Below are positions 58,250-64,000 of a DNA stretch of 64,000 bases, piece by piece. The notes beneath the pieces are model-generated. The model searched no databases, was not told where the DNA came from, and saw nothing but the letters and a program-made list of their open reading frames with translations. The stretch covers positions 3,866,501 through 3,930,500 of the forward strand of contig NZ_JACHLY010000001.1 in assembly GCF_014204715.1 (NCBI RefSeq). The letters run 5' to 3'. This stretch comes from Streptomonospora salina (lineage in GTDB: Bacteria > Actinomycetota > Actinomycetes > Streptosporangiales > Streptosporangiaceae). Each line of letters opens with the position of its first letter. Position 1 is the first letter of the stretch. The translations under genes and the position numbers were made by a program.

Positions 58250-59751
58250 TGGGGCCGCGCCTCCGGAGTCCGCTGCCCCGAGGGCTGGGGGCCCGGTTGA
58301 CCACCGTGGTGCTGTGCCTGACGACGGTGTGCCTGGTGGTCTTCGGAAGCGCCGGAACCGCGCTGCTGCACCGCTCCCTGGTGCAGGAGATCGACACCCG
58401 CCTGTCGACGATGGCCGGGCCCGCGCCCGGGCCCCCGGAGCCGGAGGAGGACCGCGGCGGTGGCCGCCCGCCGCCCTTCCCCACCGACCTGCGCACACTG
58501 ACCGTCGGCGCCGACGGCGACGCCGCCGACGTGGTCGGCCGGACCTCCTCCGACGCGTCGATGCCCGACGTCTCCGCCGTGGGCGTGCAGCGGCTGCGGG
58601 AACGGGCCGGCCGTCCGTTCACGGTGCCGGGTACCTCCGGCGGCCGGTGGCGCGTGGTCACGTCCGTCCGCGACGACGGAACCGTGTCCGTAGCGGCCCA
58701 GTCGCTGACCGGCCTCGAACGGACCCTGCACCGGCTGGTGCTGATCGAAGTCGCGGTCGGGGTCGTCGTTCTGGTGCTGCTGGGGTTCGCGGCGGTGGCC
58801 ACGGTCCGCTTGGGGCTGCGTCCGCTGCACGGGATCGAGTCCACCGCCCAGGCCATCGCAGGCGGCGATCTGGACCGCAGGATCCCCGACCAGGACCCCG
58901 CAACCGAGACCGGCCGCCTGGGAGCCGCGCTGAACGCCATGCTTTCGGGACTGTCGCAGGCCGTGCGGGAGCGCGACCGCTCGGTCGCGGCCACCCGGCG
59001 CTTCGTCGCCGACGCCTCCCACGAGCTGCGCACGCCCCTGTCCTCCATCCGCGGATTCGCCGAGCTGTACCGGCAGGGCCGCGCCCAGGGAGTGGTGGCC
59101 GAAGACGCCAAAGCCGACCGCTGGATGTCGCGGATCGAGGACGAAGCCGGACGGATGGCCGTCCTCGTGGACGACTTGCTGCTGCTGGCCCGCTTCGACG
59201 AGGTGCCGCTGCTGGAACACACCGGCATCGAACTGGCGGAGGTCGCCGAGCACGTGGCCGCGGGGGTGCGGGCGCGCACGCCGCAGGCGCGCGTCGAGGT
59301 CGACGCGCCGGCGCCGGTGCACGCCCCGGGAGACGCCGACCGCCTGCGCCAGGTCCTGGAGAACCTGGTCGGCAACGCGGTGGCGCATACGCCGCAGGGG
59401 ACACCGGTGCGCGTAACCGTGCGGCGGTCGGGCCCCGAACCTCCGGAGGGCGCGGCCTCGGTCGGTGCGCTCGCCGAGGGCACCGCCGAGACCGCCGTCG
59501 TGGCCGTCGCCGACGAAGGACCGGGCATCGCCCCGGACCGGCTGGTGCACGTCTTCGACCGGTTCTACCGCGTGGACGAGTCGCGCTCCGGCCGGGGCGC
59601 CGGGCTGGGGTTGTCGATCAGCGCGTCGTTCGTCGCCGCCCACGGCGGTGTCGTCGCGGTCGACTCCGTCCGCGGGCAGGGCACCGTGTTCACGGTCGCC
59701 CTGCCCGCGGACCGGACCCGTCCGAACGGGGCGGTCGGCGGGGGACCCTAA
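58249..59751 (+). CDS. Sensor histidine kinase, second system
   Basis: The 500-residue kinase has TM1 at about residues 16-40, an extracellular Pro/Gly-rich sensor region, TM2 near 164-186 (LIEVAVGVVVLVLLGFAAVATV), HAMP, His258 in DASHELRTPLSS, an N-box ENLVGNAVAHTP, DEGPGI, FDRFYRVDESRSG and GLGLSI. Its stop falls inside the beginning of the decayed minus-strand gene set, which overlaps it by 4 bases. Confidence 0.92.
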   Translation: MGPRLRSPLPRGLGARLTTVVLCLTTVCLVVFGSAGTALLHRSLVQEIDTRLSTMAGPAPGPPEPEEDRGGGRPPPFPTDLRTLTVGADGDAADVVGRTSSDASMPDVSAVGVQRLRERAGRPFTVPGTSGGRWRVVTSVRDDGTVSVAAQSLTGLERTLHRLVLIEVAVGVVVLVLLGFAAVATVRLGLRPLHGIESTAQAIAGGDLDRRIPDQDPATETGRLGAALNAMLSGLSQAVRERDRSVAATRRFVADASHELRTPLSSIRGFAELYRQGRAQGVVAEDAKADRWMSRIEDEAGRMAVLVDDLLLLARFDEVPLLEHTGIELAEVAEHVAAGVRARTPQARVEVDAPAPVHAPGDADRLRQVLENLVGNAVAHTPQGTPVRVTVRRSGPEPPEGAASVGALAEGTAETAVVAVADEGPGIAPDRLVHVFDRFYRVDESRSGRGAGLGLSISASFVAAHGGVVAVDSVRGQGTVFTVALPADRTRPNGAVGGGP

Positions 59752-59993
59752 CCGGAGGTGCCCTCGGTGCCCTCGGTGCCCTCGGTGCTCGCGGCGTCGT
59801 CCGCCGTCTCCGGGATCGACGCGATCTGCTCGGAGAGCTGCTCGCGGGCCTGGGACGCGTCGTCGCCGCCGGCGGCCTGTGCCTGTGTGGCGGCCTGGTC
59901 CAGCAGCGAAGCGGCCGTGCCGCTGTCGACGAGGTCGGCGTACAGGTCGGCGTAGGCGTCCTCGTAGAGCTTCGCGAAGTCCGCGTCGGCCAT
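59748..59993 (-). pseudogene. C-terminal remnant resembling a CotH kinase-family protein
   Basis: The last 81 codons (MADADFAKLYEDAYADLYADLVDSG..., ending with repeats of STEGTEGTEGTSG) resemble the helical end of actinomycete CotH-like proteins. They are joined in frame to the end of a DUF4956 fragment, so most of the CotH gene has been lost by deletion. Assignment rests on the tail pattern and on the VTC/DUF4956 neighbours. Confidence 0.5.
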
Positions 59994-60186
59994 GAAGCGC
60001 ACCACCGACAGTGCGCCGACGAGGGCGACGCGCGGGCGATGTTAGAGCCCACCACGAGCATGATCAGGGTGATCAGCGTGGCCAGGCGACGACCATGCTG
60101 GCAGCGAACGCCAGGGCCAGGGACAGGGCCACGTCCAGCACGCTGAAGGTACCGGACAGGTCGGTGACGCTGAAGTCGAGATTCAT
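59991..60186 (-). pseudogene. Decayed DUF4956 membrane-protein gene
   Basis: The start is intact (MNLDFSVTDLSGTFSVLDVALSLALAFAASMVVAW). The frame then breaks; LITLIMLVVGSNIARA appears in a second frame and LVGALSVVRF in a third. These three pieces occur in this order in DUF4956 proteins, with about 25 codons missing after the first and everything missing after the last. It is a reduced remnant. Confidence 0.65.
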
Positions 60187-60266
60187 GGCCGGTATCGGTG
60201 CTTTCTCACGAGGCCGCGGGTCGGATCGGGTTCACGGACGGTGTGCCGCATCGGGGCGGCGGGTGT

Positions 60267-60781
60267 TCACAGCTGCCACGGCTGCGGGGCGGTGCGCGGC
60301 CGCGACTCGGCGACCGGATCCTCCTCGGGCACGTGGAAGACCGAGCGGGGCGCCTCGCCGAACGCCTCGACGCTCTGGCAGTACTGGGAGATGTGCTGCA
60401 CCTGCAGGAGGTGCCGGGCGGCCATGTCGGTGACCCGGCGGGGGTGCGTTCGTCGGTCTTGACCTCCATGACCGCGAACCGCAGGCTGACGATGTAGCGG
60501 CTCTCGGCCTCGGACCGGATGTCGAAGTCGCGGTCGCGGCAGTACAGGCTCCACACGCCGTAGCCGTTGTCCGCGGCGTTGCGGTCGGCGTCCATGCGCG
60601 CGGTGAGCTCGGCGCGGACGTCGCCGACCTGTTCGACGGGGACGAGGTACTTCAGTTCGTAGCGGTTGAAATCGTGCTGCGTGCCGGGTCCGCGCCGGAG
60701 CCCGGCGCCGGTGCCGCCGGGGGCGTCGTCGCCGTTCCGGTCCGTCCGGCCGGCGCCTCCTCCGGTCCCGAGGGTCGTCAT
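60267..60781 (-). pseudogene. Decayed VTC-domain (polyphosphate polymerase-like) gene
   Basis: From the ATG at 60781 (GGAGGGAG upstream) the frame reads through FNRYELKYLVPVEQVGDVRAELTARMDAD, a VTC-domain start. After DFDIRSE the middle of the domain is missing. RFAVMEVKTDERTPA follows in the same frame, then the end continues shifted as DMAARHLLQVQHISQYCQSVEAFGEAP. The original protein would be some 100 residues longer. VTC, DUF4956 and CotH genes form a common actinomycete set. Confidence 0.7.
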
Positions 60782-61347
60782 ACGGTCTCCCTCCGTCATC
60801 GGTGACTACGCGGTGCACGAAAACCCGCAGAACCGGGAACAAGTCTGGAGATTCCTGGGAAAAATCTGGGGATCGGTGTGTAATCCCAGGTCAGGAGTGC
60901 CGAAGGTGCCCGGGTAAGAATGTGATAAGTCCCCTCGGAGGCCGGTTTCGCGTCCGCCGCCGACGGTGCCGCGGTCGGCGGCGGACGCGCGGCGCCCGGC
61001 CGCGGGGGGCGGGAGTGCGCACGGATCGTTCCTGTTCACAGGGCTGCGCGTGGTCCGCCGGCGTCCGGCGCGCTCGGGGTGCGCGGCGACCGCCGCACCC
61101 GTCGTGGGCCGGTGTGCGGCGGATGTCCGGCGCGCCCGGGGGGAGGGAATCCGAGCGGAGGGAATACTCGATGCTGTAGGTTGTTGTATCGAGCGATCGC
61201 GCGTTTTCTTCGTACGTGTTTGACTTCGTGTTTTGCACTCGCAGTTTCCAACGCGAGTGATCCTGCAGCCAGGGATGGTGGGTGGGCGCTCGAATTGCGA
61301 TCGCGGATCCGGATCACGGATCCGAACCCGTCTACCTAGGAGGCAGC
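60782..61347. other. Long upstream region of the cold-shock gene
   Basis: This 566-bp gap contains the promoters of the decayed VTC gene and of the cold-shock gene. The 150 bp before the cold-shock ATG are AT-richer, with GTTTTCTTCG and GTGTTTTGCAC stretches, suggesting a long 5' leader as known for cold-shock mRNAs. Two CGGATCCG palindromes (61304-61311 and 61317-61324) lie just upstream of the ribosome site. No gene was seen. Confidence 0.5.
61304..61324 (+). promoter_or_regulatory. Paired CGGATCCG palindromes in the cold-shock leader
   Basis: CGGATCCG occurs twice with a 5-base spacer (GATCA), 13 bp apart start to start, ending 11 bases before the CTAGGAGG ribosome site. As RNA they can pair with each other into a hairpin that could modulate access to the ribosome site. 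Confidence 0.4.
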
Positions 61348-61551
61348 ATGGCTCAGGGAACAGTGAAGTGGTTCAACGGCGAAAAGGGCTTCGGCTTCAT
61401 CAGCCAGGACGAGGGCGGCCCGGACGTCTTCGTGCACTACAGCAACATCGACGGCACCGGTTTCCGGAACCTCGATGAGAACCAGCGCGTCGAGTTCGAC
61501 GTCACCGAGGGCCCCAAGGGCCCGCAGGCCGAGCGCGTCCGCGGCGCGTAG
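61348..61551 (+). CDS. cspA: Cold-shock protein
   Basis: The 67-residue RNA chaperone is a canonical single cold-shock domain: [18 protein letters not shown] (RNP1 KGFGFI) and DVFVHYSNI (RNP2 VFVHY). An AGGAGG site lies before the ATG at 61348. It is monocistronic with a strong hairpin after it. Confidence 0.95.
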   Translation: MAQGTVKWFNGEKGFGFISQDEGGPDVFVHYSNIDGTGFRNLDENQRVEFDVTEGPKGPQAERVRGA

Positions 61552-61599
61552 CGGCGGCGCGGCCCCGGTCCGCCGGACGCTCCGCGCCCTTCGCTGATG

Positions 61600-61633
61600 C
61601 GACTGCCCCCGCCGTGATCGGCGGGGGCAGTCG
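61600..61633. terminator. Hairpin terminator after the cold-shock gene
   Basis: A 15-bp stem (GACTGCCCCCGCCG at 61601-61614 with its complement at 61619-61632, plus one flanking C-G pair) around a TGAT loop lies between the cold-shock gene and the convergent monooxygenase gene. Confidence 0.8.
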
Positions 61634-61659
61634 TCGTCTGCGGCCTCGGCCGCCGCGCG

Positions 61660-62677
61660 TCAGCGCCAGCCGAGCTCCGGCGCGACGTAGCGCAGCAGGC
61701 TGTCGAGTACGTGGGCGTTGTAGTCCACGCCCAGCTGGTTGGGCACCGTGAGCAGGAGCGTGTCGGCGGCGGCGACGGCCTCGTCCTGGGCCAGGTCCCG
61801 GACGAGCTGCTCGGGTTCGCCGGCGTAGGTCTTGCCGAACCGGGCCAGTCCGTCGTCGAGGTGGCCGACCTGGTCGGTGCTGGCGGTCTCCCGGCCGAAC
61901 AGCTGGTGGTCCAGCTTGCTCACCAAGGGGAAGACGCTGCGGCTCACCGAGACGCGGGGCTCGTGTGCGTGGCCGGCGGTCGTCCACGCGTCCCGGAAGA
62001 GCTGGATCTGCTCGGCCTGCAACCGGTGGAACGGCACACCGGTCTCCTCGGTGAGCAGGGTCGAGCTCATCAGATTCATCCCCTGCTCACCGGCCCATTG
62101 CGCGGTGGCGCGGGTGCCGGCTCCCCACCAGATGCGCTCGCGCAGCCCCGGCGAATGCGGCTCGATCCGCAGCTTCCCGGGCGGGTTGGGAAACATCGGG
62201 CTCGGGCTCGGCTCGGCGAACCCTTCGCCGCCGAGGACGTCGAGCAGCCTCGCGGTGTGCTGCCGGGCCATGTCGGCGTCCGTGGCCCCCTCCTGCGGGA
62301 CGTGTCCGAAGTGCTCGTAGCCGTTGACGGCCTGCTCCGGCGAGCCGCGGCTGATCCCCAGCTGCAGGCGCCCGCCCGAGATCAGGTCGGCCGACCCGGC
62401 GTCCTCGGCCATATAGAGCGGGTTCTCGTAGCGCATGTCGATGACGCCCGTGCCGATCTCGATCCGGCTGGTGCGCGCCGATCGCCGCCAGTAGCGGGAA
62501 GGGCGACGCCAGCTGCCGGGCGAAGTGGTGCACCCGGAAGTAGGCGCCGTCGGCGCCGACCTCCTCGGCGGCGACGGCCAGCTCGATCGACTGCTGCAGG
62601 GCGTCGGAGGCCGACCGCACCTGCGAGCGCGGCGACGGCGTCCAGTGTCCGAAAGACAGGAATCCGATGTTCTTCAC
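61660..62677 (-). pseudogene. LLM-class flavin-dependent monooxygenase, frameshifted
   Basis: The GTG at 62677 opens a luciferase-like monooxygenase (MKNIGFLSFGHWTPS as start, then LAVAAEEVGADGAYFRVHHFARQLASPFPLLAAIGA). Near 62485-62490 the frame breaks; the remainder continues in another frame as TSRIEIGTGVIDMRYENPLYMAEDAG, LQLGISRGSPEQAV, RIWWGAGTRATAQWAGEQGMNLMSS and on to the stop at 61660. Two missing bases or one extra base explain it. Everything else appears intact, so a base-call error or a very recent mutation is likely. Confidence 0.82.
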
Positions 62678-62952
62678 GGCTGCGTCAACACCACGCAGGC
62701 TCTGGTATTCCGACTCGCCTGCCGGCGCGGCGGTCGCCGCCGCTGTGAACCGGCCGTTCCCCGCCTCTCCCGGCCGGTCCGGGCCCGGGCCCGCGTCGCC
62801 CCGCAGGCGGTGCTGCGGCGCGGTTCCCCCGTTCGCCGGGCCCGCACGTCGCCCCGCAGCCGACCGCTCCGAATAGCCCGGTGTAGGGCGCCCGGCGGGC
62901 GGCGCCCGGACTCGGCGGCCGCCGGAGCGCGGCGCGGACGGAAGAGGTGACC

Positions 62953-63552
62953 ATGGAACGCATTCCCTTCGGCATCCTGGCCCCGGCGGCGGCGGTGGCG
63001 GCCGTGCTGGCGGCCGGCTGCGGCGCCCCGGACGGCGCCGGCGGCGCAGCCGGGCAGGGCGGCGCGAGTGCCGACGGCTCCGGCGGTGCGGAAGGCACCG
63101 AGCCCGGCGCGGGCTCCGACCGCGATGCGGGCGGCGGTGCGGCCGCCGGGGCGTTGGACTTCACCGCCCCTGAGGTCGGCGGGGACGAGATCTCCGGAGC
63201 CGAACTGCGGGGCGAACCGGTGGTGCTGTGGTTCTGGGCCCCCTGGTGCACGGTGTGCCGCGGCGAAGCGCCCGGCGTCGCCGAGACCGCCGAACGCTAC
63301 GAGGGCGAGGTGGAGTTCATCGGCGTCGCCGGCCAGGGCGAACCCGACGCCATGGCGGAGTTCGTCGAATCCACGGGCACCGGCGGCATGCGCCACATCA
63401 TCGACGAGGACGGCTCCATCTGGTCGGGGTTCGAGGTGACCACCCAGCCCTCTTTCTCGTTCCTGCGGAACTCGGGGAGCTTTTTGACCTACACGGGAAC
63501 GATGACCGATCAGGAGATCGACGAGCGCGTCGAATCCGAGGTCCTGGGCTGA
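62953..63552 (+). CDS. TlpA-like thioredoxin-fold lipoprotein
   Basis: The 199-residue protein has a signal sequence ending in a lipobox-like LAAGC, a Gly/Ala/Ser-rich tether of about 45 residues and a thioredoxin fold with the redox pair WCTVC (LWFWAPWCTVCRGEAP), then VEFIGVAGQGEP and a cis-Pro loop TTQPSFSFL. It probably reduces or oxidises exported thiols at the membrane. ATG 62953 is favoured; GTG 62947 is in frame. A CcdA-like gene follows 3 bases later and should supply electrons. Confidence 0.88.
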   Translation: MERIPFGILAPAAAVAAVLAAGCGAPDGAGGAAGQGGASADGSGGAEGTEPGAGSDRDAGGGAAAGALDFTAPEVGGDEISGAELRGEPVVLWFWAPWCTVCRGEAPGVAETAERYEGEVEFIGVAGQGEPDAMAEFVESTGTGGMRHIIDEDGSIWSGFEVTTQPSFSFLRNSGSFLTYTGTMTDQEIDERVESEVLG

Positions 63553-63555
63553 TCG

Positions 63556-64000
63556 ATGGAGCAGATCCCGTTCGCGATCGCCGTGGCCGCCGGCATGCTC
63601 GCGGTCCTCAACCCCTGCGGCTTCGCACTGCTGCCCGGATACGTGGCGCTGCTGGTGTCCGACGCCCCCGACGCGCGGTCCGGGCGCTTGCCGGCCCTGG
63701 GACGGGCCCTGGCCACCACCGCCGCGATGACCGGCGGTTTCGTCGCTGTGTTCGGCCTGTTCGCGCTGGTCGCCACACCGCTGGCGCTGTCCCTGGAGCG
63801 CTACCTGCCCTGGACGACGATCCTCATCGGCGGGGTCCTGGTCGTCCTGGGCGTGTGGCTGCTCAGCGGCCGGCCGCTGGCCGTTCCGGGGATCCGCGCG
63901 CCCTCGCCGGGGCGTGCTACCCGTTCGCTGCGGTGGGCCGCGGCTTACGGTACCGCCTTCGCGGCCGCGTCCCTGTCCTGCACCGTCGCCCCGTTCCTGG
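63556..64000 (+). CDS. CcdA/DsbD-type thiol-disulfide membrane protein (partial, runs off the end)
   Basis: From the ATG at 63556 the frame is open to the window edge (148 codons). It begins MEQIPFAIAVAAGMLAVLNPCGFALLPGYVALLV in parts: NPCGFALLPGY holds the first conserved cysteine, and LSCTVAPFL at the edge the second, both inside membrane helices. Such proteins pass electrons from cytoplasmic thioredoxin to extracytoplasmic partners like the upstream TlpA-like protein. Confidence 0.88.
   Translation, partial: MEQIPFAIAVAAGMLAVLNPCGFALLPGYVALLVSDAPDARSGRLPALGRALATTAAMTGGFVAVFGLFALVATPLALSLERYLPWTTILIGGVLVVLGVWLLSGRPLAVPGIRAPSPGRATRSLRWAAAYGTAFAAASLSCTVAPFL

Noticed and set aside
59748-60005. 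Independent 85-residue gene overlapping the kinase stop
   Set aside because: Its beginning (VRF) is the end of a DUF4956 fragment and there is no ribosome site. It reads better as part of the decayed gene set.

Overview
The window is very GC-rich, with dense short-gap and overlapping genes (many ATGA, GTGA and TGATG junctions), GTG/TTG starts and strong AGGAGG-type ribosome sites. An XRE regulator paired with a DUF397 protein, two DUF574-type methyltransferases, LacI-controlled sugar uptake, a secreted GH11 xylanase and a secreted pectate lyase point to a filamentous actinomycete, most like Nocardiopsaceae (Nocardiopsis/Streptomonospora-like). That placement is inference. No rRNA, tRNA or CRISPR array was recognised.

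Layout. 1-6.3 kb: a tightly coupled set of two ANL adenylating enzymes, a double CaiB-type CoA-transferase and a methyltransferase, probably the end of a small specialised-metabolite or acyl-activation operon. 6.3-12.4 kb: a two-component system whose kinase reading frame runs without a stop into an MMPL transporter. 12.5-15.4 kb: a class A beta-lactamase lipoprotein divergent from a LysR regulator and a second penicillin-recognising-type protein, the blaL/blaA/blaB layout known from Streptomyces cacaoi. 15.6-19.7 kb: an Nramp-related transporter whose 3' end is repeated 2.8 kb downstream, on the far side of an XRE/DUF397 module. 19.7-22.8 kb: MarR plus a frameshifted SDR, a DUF574 methyltransferase and an FGE-like protein. 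22.8-28 kb: LacI and a ribose-type ABC importer with CAACGTTG operators. 28-32.4 kb: pectate lyase, a WYL regulator and glutamate dehydrogenase.

32.4-34.9 kb is a complete-ended but non-autonomous Tn3-family element: 43-bp inverted repeats, 5-bp target duplication GCGCC, broken transposase/resolvase, and an SDR/TetR cargo pair. 35-43.7 kb holds a second DUF574 methyltransferase and a catabolic locus: DUF1932 dehydrogenase, GntR, a DUF6282 metal-hydrolase-like protein, a GalB-type 4-oxalomesaconate hydratase, an RraA-like HMG/CHA aldolase, a NitT/TauT-type ABC importer and a closing GntR. The genes suggest uptake and lower-pathway breakdown of a polycarboxylated or aromatic-derived acid. 44-50 kb: a Cys/Met-type PLP enzyme with an NhaC-family transporter, a DUF4352 protein, and a DNA methylase-like protein whose NPPY motif reads VPPY. 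50-57 kb: TetR/hydrolase, DUF1330 protein, GH11 xylanase, methyltransferase, a cold-shock-domain/fatty-acid-desaturase fusion and a VOC protein. 57.5-64 kb: a second two-component system, a decayed VTC/DUF4956/CotH gene set, a cold-shock gene, a frameshifted LLM monooxygenase, and a TlpA-like/CcdA-like thiol redox pair that runs off the end.

Several genes are broken (SDR at 20.3 kb, LLM at 62 kb, Nramp copy, amidohydrolase tail, CotH set). Single-base frameshifts could be real or assembly errors; multi-part deletions are real decay.
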